From assembly GCA_905221605.1 (NCBI GenBank), contig CAJNDS010002080.1:124001-188000 (forward strand): DNA of 64,000 bases. The letters are read 5' to 3'. Each line of letters starts with the position of its first letter. Positions within the stretch are counted from its first letter, which is position 1. Below, piece by piece: positions 45,813 through 57,900 of the stretch. This stretch comes from Symbiodinium natans. Taxonomy: Eukaryota > Sar > Dinophyceae > Suessiales > Symbiodiniaceae. The notes under the pieces were generated by a model. The model was not told the DNA's origin and did no database searches. It worked only from the letters and a program-made list of their open reading frames with translations. Both the position numbers and the translations under genes were made by a program.

Positions 45813-46109
45813 CCCTACATCTAGAAGGGTTTCGGGTCGATGTCAAAAGAAATTTCAGGTGATCAGCTTCCCCCTAAAACAAGTCGCTTTTCTATGCCCC
45901 GTGTAAGCCTACATAGGCCAGGTAAGCATGCGGCGGGCGATCCGAAGCCCCGAAAGCCTAAAACTTCAACCCTAAAAGGGCCTTGAGCCCGAAATGTTCT
46001 ATGAACCCTTCAATCCTTCAGCCTAAACCCTAAACCCTAAACCCTAAATCCTAAACCCTAAACCCTAAACCCTAAACGGCGAAAAAGCCGGAAGCCACGC
46101 CAGGCTTTG

Positions 46110-47087
46110 CTGTGCTGTGCTACTTTATCGCCTGTTCCAGCAGGCAGCGCCTTTGCTTTCATTCCGTACCCAAAGGCTCCAACGTAGTTCCTTTTTGGGT
46201 TGGCTATAGGGGATTCTAGTATACTACCCCCAAAAAGGTACTACATAGGAGCCTTTGGGTAGCAACGCTCTGGCCCAGTGGACTCCTGCAGGCTCCGAAG
46301 TTGGCTGTGGAGCTCCAGCGCGACTTGAAAGGCGAGGTCCGGATCCTCCTTTCAGTGCACACGAAAGGGCAGGCAAAATGCTTTCCTTGGAAGCTTGCGG
46401 AGGGATGAGCCCTTACAAAAAAAAGCCTGATACAGAAAAACCTTTAAACAAAAAACCCTAAACCCTAAACCCTAAACCCTAAACCCTAAACCCTAAACCC
46501 TAAACAACCCTAGAAAGCCCTTGAACATCAAGCCCTGGGCTCCCCGACTCACGGAGGGAGGCCATCGCCTGGCTCCTATGTCGGCCCACTGAGCGGGACA
46601 AGAAGCGCGCCAGCTGGTCCTGGTGGCGATGGGGGGGAGGAGGGGAGGGGAGGGGAGGAGGGGAGGGGAGGAGGGGAGGAGGGGGGGGGGGGGGGGGGGG
46701 GGAGGGGGTTTAGGGTTTGGGGTTTTGGGGTTTGGGGTTTTGGGGTTTTGCGGTTAGGGTTTGGGTTTCGGAGTGCAACAACCCCAGAGTATCCCTGCAG
46801 AATGCCTGCAGGAACCCAACCCCAGAATATGCCCAGAGAATCCCGGCAGCGCGTCCCGGGAGAGCCAAACCCCAGAGCGAGCTTGCAAATTCCTTGCCTG
46901 CAGGGTGGGGATGTTCGAAGGAAACTAATTTAAGTTTAGGGTTTAGGGTCATGGTGGCTACTGCATGGCTTAGGGTTTAGGGAAGGCTGAACCCCTAAAC
47001 CCTAAACCCAAAAACCCCTGTCCTTCTTGAACTCCTTGTCAAAGTGCTCCCCTGTGAGGGCCTCCTGGACGAGTCTGTGGCCCGCCC
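46110..47087 (-). CDS. Unidentified exon group
   Basis: Islands 47087-47016 (HRLVQEALTGEHFDKEFKKD), 46619-46551 (DQLARFLSRSVGRHRSQAMA), 46348-46267 (EDPDLAFQVALELHSQLRSL) and 46155 to about 46110 (KALPAGTGDK). The middle pair joins through a GA donor (GAGT) and AG acceptor; the last pair is separated by the CCCAAAGG MITE. The plus strand is also open around the MITE (LAVELQRDLKGEVRILLSV), so the strand is not proved. No family recognised. Confidence 0.38.
46167..46261 (+). mobile_element. CCCAAAGG MITE, copy 6, probably intronic
   Basis: Lies exactly between two exon-like islands (46110-46155 and 46267-46348). Its ends read G-TA...TA-G here, so the element itself supplies GT and AG on the plus strand; on the minus strand it sits inside a phase-consistent intron. 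Confidence 0.8.
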
Positions 47088-47288
47088 CTAGGATTTAGGG
47101 TTTGGAGTTTAGGGCTTGGGGTTTAAGGTTTGGGTCCGCCAACCCTGCCGGCATGTTGGATGGGCTTGCGGAGGTGAAACCTCCCTTTTTCCCTCCTTAC
47201 ACCGGGGTGGGGGGTGGGGCTGAGATTGGGGATTTAAGGTTGGGGTGCAAATGAGCCCTTAACTTGGACCCTTGTTATATAACCCTTA

Positions 47289-47382
47289 TACCCAAAGGCT
47301 CCTGTGTAGTACCTTTTAGGGGTAGCATACTAAAATCCCCTATAACTAACCCAAAAAGGAACTACATTGGAGCCTTTGGGTA
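47289..47382 (+). mobile_element. CCCAAAGG MITE, copy 7
   Basis: TA-flanked copy in the opposite half order from copies 1, 4, 5 and 6. Confidence 0.85.
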
Positions 47383-47389
47383 GACACTA

Positions 47390-49530
47390 TACATTACATA
47401 AAAAGAGCCGAATAAGATCCCATCTTTCGGATCCCAAGAAGCAAGGGCAAGGGGATCCTACTAAGGGCCCCCATGGTTTCCAACCTTAGACATAATTCCT
47501 GGGGTTCCAGCGTTCAGGGAACTCGGATTTTGTGTTTTAGGGTGTAGAGTCTTTGAATTGTTTGGGGTTTGGGGGTTTTGGGGTTTTTGGGGCTTGGGGG
47601 CTGTAGGGTCTGTCTAGTATGTTGAGGGCTTAAGGCCTTTGCAGCAAAAGGTATGTGAAGGAAGCCGCCCCTGGCACCACAAAACGTCAAGCCGATAAGC
47701 AGAAACCAACAAAAACGGATGAAGGGTTTCAGGTTTAGGGTTTATAGGACTTAGGGGGTGTATACGGTATCGGGTTTATAGTGTTTAGGGTTTATCGGGT
47801 TTATAGGTTGTTTAGGGTTTGCATATAGGGTTTGGGGTTTAAGGTCCAGGGTTTAATAGAGTTTGGGTTGGAGGTTCAGGATTTATAGTTCATGAGCACG
47901 ATATGGTCTGGTAAGGCTTGCGAAGGCTGCAACACCAGACGTGAGATCTCATCATTTACAACGATGATGATTTCGTTAGTTAGGCTAGACCCAGGAGTAG
48001 TCTAGAAAAAAAAGTGCCCTTTCTGCTTAAAAAGGGCTTACAAGGCAACCCAGACCCGAAAAAACAGGCAATGACGGCCTACTCTGCGTCCTAGCAGGGG
48101 ATTGGGATTCTAGGTTCATAGGGCTTTGAGGGTGTGAGGGGGCCTTCAGGGTTCTAGGGCTAAGTTGTTGCTTCGCAGAGTTGTCTTGCAAAATATGGCA
48201 GCGGGGAATTTGGGAAATGTTAAACCCTAAGCCCTAAGCCCTAAGCCCTAGGCCCTAAGCCCTGAGCCCTAGGCCCTAAACCCTAAACCCTAAACCCTAA
48301 ACCCTAAACCCTAAACCCTAAACCCTAAACCCTAGCAGGTCGGGCCCCCCTCAGACGCCCGCAAAAACAAACCCTACCGCTTCGGGTTTAGGGCTTAGGG
48401 TGTACCCAAAGGCTCCAATGTAGTTCCTTTTTGGGTTAGTTATAGGGGGTTTTAGTATGCTACCCCAAAAAGGTACTACACAGGAGTTTTTGGGTAGGGC
48501 TTAGGGCTTGTAGGGTTTTGTAGGGCTTCAAGCAGTGGTAGGTGCCCCTATAGTCATGCCGCCTGGTACCTAAGCTTGTCAAGGAAATCCTGTCGTGGCC
48601 CCCTTACTTGGAAGTTCAGGGTACTTAGTGACCAAGTACAACTGTACTTATAACCCACTTAGAAGCTTGTTAAGTGCCCAAATATGGCTATAATTTTACA
48701 GTGCAGCTACTATTTGGATAGCAAGTACCATGAACCTCCAAGTACGGGATGGGGTTTCACAAGAAGGCTGTGCAACACAATGCGCCCTGATGTCCCTAAA
48801 GCCGAACTAAACCCGGAGCACTTTCATGGCCGTATGCCCCAGAACTGTAAACACTTAATCAATCAATCCGCAGGTATCAGCCCAGAAAGTGCACGCCAAC
48901 GTGACCAATGTAGAGTTAACGTTGAAAGATCCTCCAAAACCAAGAAAACTCAGCCCCCTCAACCCTGAAGAACTAAACCCAACAAATTCAAACCTGAACC
49001 TCAAATCCGAACCTGAACCTCAAATCCTAAACACTAAACCCTAAACCTGGGTGTCGATTTCAACACTCCCCAAAATCATGTATAGCTTCATATTAAATAA
49101 TAAGGGAAATTCAGAAACATCCCAAATCGATGGCTAGTAAACCTCCAACCCCCAAGCCTAACCCCCAAAAATCGAAATGAGGTGTTTGGGGCTTGGGGGG
49201 GAGCCCTCAGCCCTAAACCCCCCAAAGCCTGCAGCAAGCTGCACGAACCCCGGTGCAGCTCAGGGGTCTCTAGGGTTTAGGGTTTAGGGTTTAGGGTTTA
49301 GGGCTTAGGGCTTAGGGTTTAGGGTTTAGGGTTCAAGGTTCAGGGTTTGGGCTCCTAAACCCTAAAGGCCCTAAACCCAAACCCTAAACCATTAACCCTA
49401 AACCCCGAAACCCCTAAGCCCAAACCCCAAACCCCAAACCCCAAACCCTAAACTCTAAACCCTAAACCCTAAACCCTAAACCCTAAACCCTAAACTCTAA
49501 ACCCTAAACCCTAAACCCTAAACCTACGCC
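47390..49530. other. Mixed MITE and decayed-repeat stretch, no firm gene
   Basis: Contains a B-family copy (47988-48095), CCCAAAGG copy 8, a G-family copy and a CCCTAAA array (48268-48332). A short minus frame PRQDFLDKLRYQAA with stop near 48530-48590 is the only exon-like piece. Confidence 0.4.
48403..48496 (+). mobile_element. CCCAAAGG MITE, copy 8
   Basis: TA-flanked copy with a diverged right end (GGAGTTTTTGGGTA). Confidence 0.82.
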
Positions 49531-49538
49531 CTAAGAAC

Positions 49539-49587
49539 CGCCATGCGAGACGGCCCTGCCTCGTCCTGTACATACACGAGGGCAGGC
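49539..49587 (-). CDS. Exon-like island
   Basis: AAG acceptor followed by G, then PALVYVQDEAGPSRMA, then a GTTCTT donor; phase closes exactly (16 codons plus one base). CCCTAAA on the left and TTTAGGG on the right. Confidence 0.35.
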
Positions 49588-50192
49588 CTTGCTGGGCATG
49601 GCTCGCAAGGGGTGTTGGGGTTTAGGGTTTAGGGTTTAGGGTTTAGGGTTTAGGGTTTAGGGTTTAGGGTTTAGGGTTTAGGGTTTCGGGTTTAGGGTTT
49701 AGGGTTTAGGGTTGAGGGTGTTAGGCTTTCTCAAGGTTCAGGATCTTCGGGTCTTGCGTTTGGGGTTTTTTGGGGTTTCCGGTTGAGGGCTGGCTTCTCA
49801 AGGTTTAGGATCTTAGGGTTAGGGGTTTTTGGGTCTTAGGGTTTAGGTTTTTGGGGTTTAGGGTTTAGGGTTTAGGGAATAGGGTTTTGGGGTTTTGGGG
49901 TTTTTGGAAGCTTTAGGGATGCCACAGTTGCTAGGTCTAGGCTTTGATGGGCTTTGGGGGGCGTAAACGCTTGAGGGTCCCATGGGCTTCAAGACGTGGG
50001 AATAAGGGGCAGCCTCATAGAGCTTCTCAAGGTTCAGGATCTTAGGGTTTAGGGTTTAGGGTGTAGGGTTTGGGTTTAGGGTTTAGGGTTTAGGGTTTAG
50101 CTAGGGTTTAGGGTTTCGGGCAGACTTTTGGGTGTTGAGGGTTTTGGGCTCGACCGCCGAACCGAAGAGTGACAGGAAGCACCAAGCTAAAC

Positions 50193-50238
50193 TTAGGTCG
50201 AGTCGTGCAGAGCCTTGGCCGCCCGCACCAGCCAAGTC
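50193..50238 (-). CDS. Possible terminal exon
   Basis: TTTAG acceptor, then TWLVRAAKALHDST and a TAA stop at 50193-50195. Short, so weak. Confidence 0.28.
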
Positions 50239-50335
50239 CTAAAGAACCCCTTAGGGTTTAGGGGGTTTAGGGGGTTTAGGGGTTTGGGGGGTTTAGGGTT
50301 TTTGGGGGTTTTGGGGTTTAGGGCCTGAACCCTCT

Positions 50336-50450
50336 AAACCCTAAACCCTAAACCCTAAACCCTAAACCCTAAACCCTAAACCCTAAACCCTAAACCCTAA
50401 ACCCTAAACCCTAAACCCTAAACCCTAAACCCTAAACCCTAAACCCTAAG
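50336..50450 (+). repeat. CCCTAAA array
   Basis: About 16 heptamers, preceded by a TTTAGGGGG-type stretch in opposite orientation. Confidence 0.95.
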
Positions 50451-51901
50451 CCGCCCATAAAAAATTAGGGTATCCAAGCAGGGACCGTGATTTTGAAGAT
50501 TGACCCAAGATGGCCCGCAAGACCCTCTGAAACATATTCCTCAACATTCTCCTCTCATGGTTTAGGGTTTAGGGTTTCGGGTTTAGGGTTTCGGGTTTAG
50601 GGTTTAGGGTTTAGGGTTCAGGGCTAGGGAAAATATGAAATGTCCCAAGGGCATACCGAGTGACCATAGAGCCCCAAGTTCTGGCGGTACAGAAAAGCCC
50701 TAAACCCTAAACCCTAAACCCTAAACCCTAAACCCTAAACCCTAAACCCTAAACCCTAAGCCCTACTTCTTGGTAGCCCAGGAGAGCCATCCTATAATAG
50801 GAACTATAGTAGTATTAGGGTATACCTTAAGAGGAACTATAGTAGTATTAGGGTATATGATTAATGAGGGCACCCTTTTTTTGGGTTGGTTGGTTTGTAA
50901 GCTTGGCTGCACTTAGGAGGGTAGCAAAAAAAAAGCGTTTAGCTGCCTTATTAAAAAAAACCCAACAAACCCAAAAAGGCGAAAGATGTAAAGTTACAGT
51001 AAAGCACCACAAAGTAAGGGAACCTTGAACCAAAACAAGGGTAATCGGCCACCACTGGGGCTACCAAGTGTAAGTATCGAAGAAAATGCCATCAGAGTGA
51101 AGGCCCTGAACTCTGAACCCTAAACCCGAAACCCTAAACCCGAATGGGGTTTAGGGTTTAGGGTTTAGGGTTTAGGGCTTAGGGTTTAGGGTTTAGGGCT
51201 TAGGGTTTAGGGTTTAGGGTTTGGGTAACCTGATGTTCGCATGGGGGCGCGGGTGCGATGAAACCTCCTTCTTCTTTTTTGCCTTTCCGAGAAAAAAGAA
51301 ATTCCGTTCCCTCCAAAGGGATTTCCACTCAACAAAGTTCCAGGTGCAGTGCTCTCAGGCCCGAGATAGAACAGCAAACTTGCACAGGGTTTAGGGTTTA
51401 GGGTTTAGGGCTTAGGGTTCTTCAGCATAGTCCTTGGCGCCTAAACAAAGAAAGCCCTTAGCCCGCATACTATATGCCCCCCCCCCCCCCCCCCCCAAAA
51501 AAAAAAAGATCCAACTGGCAAAGACACGATACTCTACATATTCGACTCTTGTAGAGGCTTCGGTGTTTAAGGGCTTAGGGTTTAGGGTTTTGGGTTAGGG
51601 TTGGATATGGGGCAGAGTTGATATGGTCTCGGGTTTTGTCTGTGGCCTGAGAGCTTGAGAGCCGTACGGCTCCGTATTGATGCAAGTTAAATCACTTGTT
51701 TCTTGATGCCCAAAGGCACCACAGGTCCAAATTGGACGCAAAGAACCCCAATCCGGGGGGGGAGCCGAAAGAGAATCACACAGCTCCAGAATGATACAAG
51801 ATCCATATGTTTCTTGGTCCAAACATGCCCACAGTGCACGCAAAAAGCCCGATCGCAACCGTGTAGAGGCTGGATCAAAGAAGAGCCTCCCCTCAACTCA
51901 C

Positions 51902-54900
51902 CGTGCAGAGCCTGTTCTCTGCTTCCAGCAGCACGAGCGCAATCCGAGCGTGGCAGTCGCACGACGCGCACATCAGAGCAGTAAAGCCGAGGTTGTCCTG
52001 CAAGCTCTTGTCGGCACCAGACTCCTTAGTAAGCCCAAGCACTTTTTTTTTTTTTTTTTTTTGGGGGGGGGGGGGGGGGGTTGGTTACCTTTAGAAGGGA
52101 ACCCATAACACCCCCCCGCCCCCCCAAACCCCAAACCCCAAACCCCAAACCCCAAACCCTAAACCCCAAACCCCAAACCCTAAACCCTAAACCCTAAACC
52201 CGAAACCCCAAAAAAAAAGGGCAAAGAGTACCACGGGGCTCCCAAGACTCCACTAGCAAGCGCACGACTTCGACGTGGCCCATGCGAGCTGCTCTCATGA
52301 GAGCCTCCACTCTCCCTATAAAAACAATACTTGTTAATATCCTCTTGGGTTTTATATAATAACAAAAGAACCTTAATGAAAAATAATATGTTTCATATAT
52401 AACTTAGGTTTATATAGAAACAAAAAATATAAAGAAGCAAGAATAAGAATTTTTCCAAGGGGGATATGGGAGCAGTCGTGCCGGCGTGGTCTTGCAAGTT
52501 CTTGTCGGCTTCAGCTTCCAGGAGCAGACGACAGTGTGGATGTGACCCATGTGCGACGCATGCCTTGGTGGCCCAAGTCTGCAGGGTTTAGGGTTTAGGG
52601 TTTAGGGTTTAGGGTTAAGGGTTTAGGGTCTAGGGTCCGGGGTCCAGTAGCCATATTAAAGTTAAGGGCACCCCCTTGTCTGGGTTGGCTATCTTATAAT
52701 AAGGGAAGCCAGAACCCAAAACAAAAGAAGGGTAAAGGGGGTACCACTGGGCTACCAAGATGCATCAGCGCACTCGTTCCGGAGTGGTCCTGCAAGTTCG
52801 CGTCGGCGGCCGCTCCAAGCAGCAAAGAAACCGTTTCGACGTGACCCATCTGCGATGCATGCATGAGTGCGGTCAGGCCACTCACTTTGCACAAGCTTGC
52901 GTGTCTCCGCGATGAATCCCGGTTGGTAAGATTGGTAACCTGAGCAGTCTGCAGGTCCAGGTCGGCCCCCGATTCCAGCAGCACGCGCGCGGTGTCGACG
53001 TGGCCCTGAGAACACGCCCACCTGTTGGTAGCCCAGTAGCCATGTTAGAATAAGGGCACCCGTTTTGGGGTTGGGTACTTGAGAAGGGGGAACCTTGAAC
53101 CACAAAAAATGGGAAAAAGGCTACCACCGGGCTACCAAGTAGACCCTAAACCCTAAACCCTAAACCCTAAACTATAAACCCTACACCCACCCGGGCTACC
53201 AAGCCACAGGAGAGCGGTGACACCGAAGTCGTCCTGCAAGTTCTTGTCGGCACCAGCTCCCAGCAGCAAGCGCACGATTCCTTAGTTGCTGAGTTCATAA
53301 GCGCCCCCCTTAGTTGGGGTTTAGGGTTTAGGGTTTAGGGCTTAGGGCTTAGGGCTTAGGGTTAGGGTTTAGGGTTTAGGGTTTTCCTGAGTTCAGAAGC
53401 CCCCAAGAAGTGTAAAGTGTACTCACTCAGCCAGTTTCGGGCGTTGCCCTGGTACGCCGCTTCCATCAGAGCCGTCGCGCCATGCCAGCCCTGTGCATGC
53501 TGCTCGTTTGGGTCGACATTCTCCTCCAAGAACCTTGGGAACCAAATGAACCCTAAAATTGGGATCATATACCCTAATACTACTATAGTTCCTCTTAAGG
53601 TATATGAACCCTAAGATTGGGATCATATACCCTAATACTACTATAGTTCCTATTGAGGTATATGAACCATAAAATTCTTTTAGGGCTCATTTCGTCCCCA
53701 AGGAACGCAGCCACAACTTGGACACGGCCCTTGGAACCTTGGCGGAATTCTGAACCCCTCCGAAAAGTTTAACTGTTAGCCTCCTTATTGTGGTTTTCAC
53801 AAAAACCTCAGTTGTCCAGTAACCTGGGGGGAATTAAAGGTTCACCTTTCGGATTATCAGGGGATTATATTACCCCGAAAAGGTTAGAGCGCGATGTGTG
53901 CACAGCAAGTCCCCGGCGTCGAGCGTGAGACATGCTACAAATTAAAGATTCAGAAGTCAGGCGGAAAGCCCGGGGGAAGAGGCAAAAGGTTGCCTACTCT
54001 ACTACTAGGTTGTGGTTTCCGCAAAAACCCAAAAGGTTAAAGTCCGAAGAGCCAGCCAGAAGAAAGCCAAGGAACATGCCTGCATGAGTGCAGTTGTGCC
54101 GCGCACATTCCTTGGCAGACAAAGGAACCCCCGAGAGTATTACTTCTCAGGGTTTAGGCTTTAGGGTTTAGGGTTTGGGGTTTGGGGTTTAGGGTTCTTC
54201 TGCCACGAAGAGGTTCACCGCCCATACACTATACCAGGGCAGCAGTGGTTAAAGAACTTTTAAGAACTACGGGGGGTATATGACTGCAAATGCACCCCGG
54301 CCCCTATAGTATGACCCTGAACCCTACGTAGCTAACTTCTACCACTTGCTGAAAACCCCCCCCAAAGAAATCTTCCTTACAAGGGTAATATAGTAATTTG
54401 TGTTTCTTACAAGGGTATCGGGATTTTTTTCCGGGGGGGGGGGGAGCTTCTTCAGCGAATAGTAGGCTTGCTTGCGTGCCGTAGGTTCGACAAGGTTACG
54501 TCAGCCCCAGCTCGCAGGAGCGCGCGGACGACTTTGACCTGGGGGGGGGCTTTAGGGTTTAGGGTTTAGGGTTTAGGGTTTAGGGTTTAGGGTCTCCGAA
54601 GTAAGGGGCTTCCTTACTTGGGGTACATGAGAACTATTTAGGGTTTCTACAGGTGTTTATATGTTACATGGGGGGGTTCCGAAAGTGCGGGTGCCTTACT
54701 TGGGGTAAAAATCCTGAGGGTTCCCTTCCGAAAGTAGGGGGTACCTTGCTTGGGGTCCTTATAAGGGAATCCTGCGAATTGGGGTCGCTCTTAGGGGCCC
54801 TCTAATTTTCGTAGACTCCCACCTTGCCCTGGAAGGAGGCATGCAGGAGAGTGGTATCGCCCTGGTTGTCCTGTAGGTTGGCGTCGGCACCAGCGTCCAG

Positions 54901-57900
54901 CAGCAAAGCCACGATGTCGGCATTCCCGGCATGCCTTAGTGTTGCTTCATAGGGGATGAGGGAATGAGGTACTCTATAGAATCCCCTAAAGGGTATATTG
55001 TAGGGGGTCATTCGGGTACCTTTTTCCCTAAACCCTAAGCCCTACACCCTAAACCCTAAACCAAACCCTAAACCCTAAACCCTAAACCCTAAACCCTAAA
55101 CCCTAAACCCTAAACCCTAAACCCTAAACCCTAAACCCTAAACCCTAAACCCTAAACCCTAAACCCTAAACCCTAACCCTAAACCCTAAACCCATTCCCT
55201 ACTAACCAAAGAGTAAGATGCATGAGGGCGTGCATGCCGGAGTTGTCTCGCAAGTTCTTCTCGACGCCGGCTTCAAGTAGCAATCGCACCAGCTTGGCGT
55301 GGTTCCTAGGCGCCGGAGTAGCCTAGGAATAAAAGAGGGTACCCTCCTTTGGTCTTAAAGGGGTTTACTAGGGGAACCTATAAAACCCCCTTAAAAAAAG
55401 GGGATAAGGGCCTACTCTGGGTCCTAGTTACCCTAAACCCTAAACCTCTCTATCATAATGAATTTAAACCCTAATTCAAAAGTGGGCAATGGTGAATTTC
55501 CTGGCCTCAAAAGTGGGCAATGGTGAATTTCCTGGCCTCAAAAGTTGGCAATGGTGAATTTCCTGGCCTCAAAAGTGGGCAATGGTGAATTTCCTGGCCT
55601 CAAAAGTGGGCAACGGTGACTTTCCTGGTCTCAAAAGTGGGCAACGGTGAATTTCCTGGCCTCAAAAGTGGGCAACGGTGACTTTCCTGGCCTCAAAAGT
55701 TGGCAACGGTGAGTTTCGGCTTCGAAAGTGGGCAATGGTGAATTTCCTTTTCCCCGAGTTTTTCAAGGTTTTTCAATGCTTTTTCAGAGTTTTTTCAGTG
55801 TTTTTCAAGGTTTTTCAATGGTTTTTCAGGATGTTTCAGGGTTTTTACCCCTCAATTCTGATGAAGGGCCGCCCCCGCGACCTAGTTTTGGTCAAGGGGG
55901 GTCGTATTTTTCAATTTTAAAGGCAAAATAGTCTTCGGAGACCCCCCCTTGCAACTCCGACCCCCCCTCTCAAAGGGAAAGTTTGCCTCCAAAAACACCC
56001 CAAATGAGGGGGACCTAAGGTTTTTCAAAGTTTTTCAGGGTGTTTCAGGATTTTTTCCCTCAGTTCTGATGAACGACCTTTTCACAGCCTAGTTTTGGTC
56101 AAGGGGGGGTCGCATCTTTCAATTTTAAAAGCAAAAAAGTCTTCGGAGACCCCCCCCCTTGCCTCAAACTCCGACCCCCCCTTGGGAGGGAAAGTTTGCC
56201 TCCAAAAACACGGACCCCAGGATCGGCCCGGGTCCCTATTAAAAATGCGATTTTTTAGTACTGAAATCGACGGTTCTGGGTGGCCCCTAAGAGCATTAAG
56301 GGCCCAGTGTGGGCCTTAGATTAGATTTCGGGTTTTGGGCCCGTTAAAAACTAACTACTGGAAATGTATTGAGTGAACTTTGTATGTTCTAAATGTTATG
56401 GGTTTCTTGGGTGGGTGGGTTTTTTTCCAACGCTTGACAAGCTGCTTGACTAGTGAATGCTCGGACTTGAGATGCTGAACCCTAAGCCCGAAACCCTAAA
56501 CCCTGAACCCTGAACCCTAAACCCTAAACCCTAAACCCTAAAGCCTAAACCCTGAACCCTAAACCCTAAACCCTAAACCCTAAACCCTAAACCCTAAACC
56601 CCAAACCCTACCACAAAGGAAAGCTTCGAGGAGGCTGCCGCCATGAGTGGTGTCTTGTTGCTGTCCTGCACATGAACCCTAAACCCGAAACCCTAAACCC
56701 TAAACCCTAGTGTCTTGTTGCTGTCCTGCACGTTCTTGTCAACGCCTGCATCCAGCAGAGCTTGCGCGAGGCGATCCTGGCCAGACCTCGGGTTTAGGGT
56801 TTAGGGTTTTAGGGTTTAGGGTTTAGGGTTTAGGGTTTAGAGTTTAGGGTTTAGGGTTTAGGGTTTTAGGGTTTAGGGTTTTAGGGTTTTAGGGTTTTAG
56901 GACTTCCAAACCGTGCAAAGTAGGTTCGCTTTACCCTGCGTTGTAGGATAGAAGCATCCCTTTCTTGGGATGCTTCCGCTTATAACTCACAGTCCTTAAT
57001 GGGGATTATAGTATCCCGTAATGGGATCCCTATTGGAAATCCCAAAGCATCCCAAAAAAGGAGGTGTCTGGAGGTTCAGGGTACTTAGTAACCAATTACA
57101 CCTGTTCTGATAACCCACTTAGAAGCCCTTTAAGTCGCAAGTACCATGACCCTAAACCCTAAACCCTAAACCCTAAACCCTAAACCCTAAACCCTAACCC
57201 TAAACCCTAAACCCCAAACCCCAAACCCTAAACCCTAAACCCTGAACCCTAACCCCCAAACCCTAAACCCTAAGCCCTAGACCCTAAACTAGAAGACCCA
57301 GGTACCTTGTAGCGTGCATCAGCTCCTGCACAGCCTCAGGCATCTTCTCCGGGCTGAGGGCGGAGGATAAAACCAGCTGGAGGTCCCCAGGTTTATCCAG
57401 AATAGTACCTGAGTCGTGGTCGGTTTAGGGTTTAGGGTTTAGGGTTTAGGGTTTAGGGTTTAGGGTTTAGGGTTTAGGGTTTAGGGTTTAGGGATAGCCA
57501 TAGAACATGAGCTATGAACGGTCTCCCTTACACAAAGGAGAGGAAACCAAGTCAACGCATGTCCCCCGAGCTCACCCCTAAACCCAAAACCGCCAACCCT
57601 ACCCATCAAGGGACCCAACCTAAGGTGGTACCCTTGGGTTTGGGGTTCTTTTTGAAGAATATCAGGGCCATATTAGGAGTATATTAAGGGAACCTTTAGG
57701 GGTACCCTAAACCCTACACCCTACACCCTAAGCCCTAAACCCTAAACCCTAAACCCTAAACCCTAAAACCCTAAACCCTAAACCCTAAACCCTAAAGCCC
57801 TAAACCCTAAACCCTTTCAAAATCCTTTGAGCCCGAGGGTGCTGTTCTCCAAGAAGGCCTCCCCGCGAAGGAGCTGCTGAAGGCAGATTGGGTAGCCGTA

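Larger units (their letters stand above)
55306..56627 (-). other. 1.3-kb composite intron of ankyrin gene
   Basis: Bounded by a GA donor (GAAG at 56627-56624) and AG acceptor at 55306, with a near match of flanks (cttc/gttc). It holds a B-family element (55307-55430), nine 31-bp units (55467-55750), a tandem duplication of about 190 bp (55815-56000 and 56018-56212) with many GTTTTTCA motifs, and a CCCTAAA array (56480-56612). No exon is seen inside. Confidence 0.55.
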
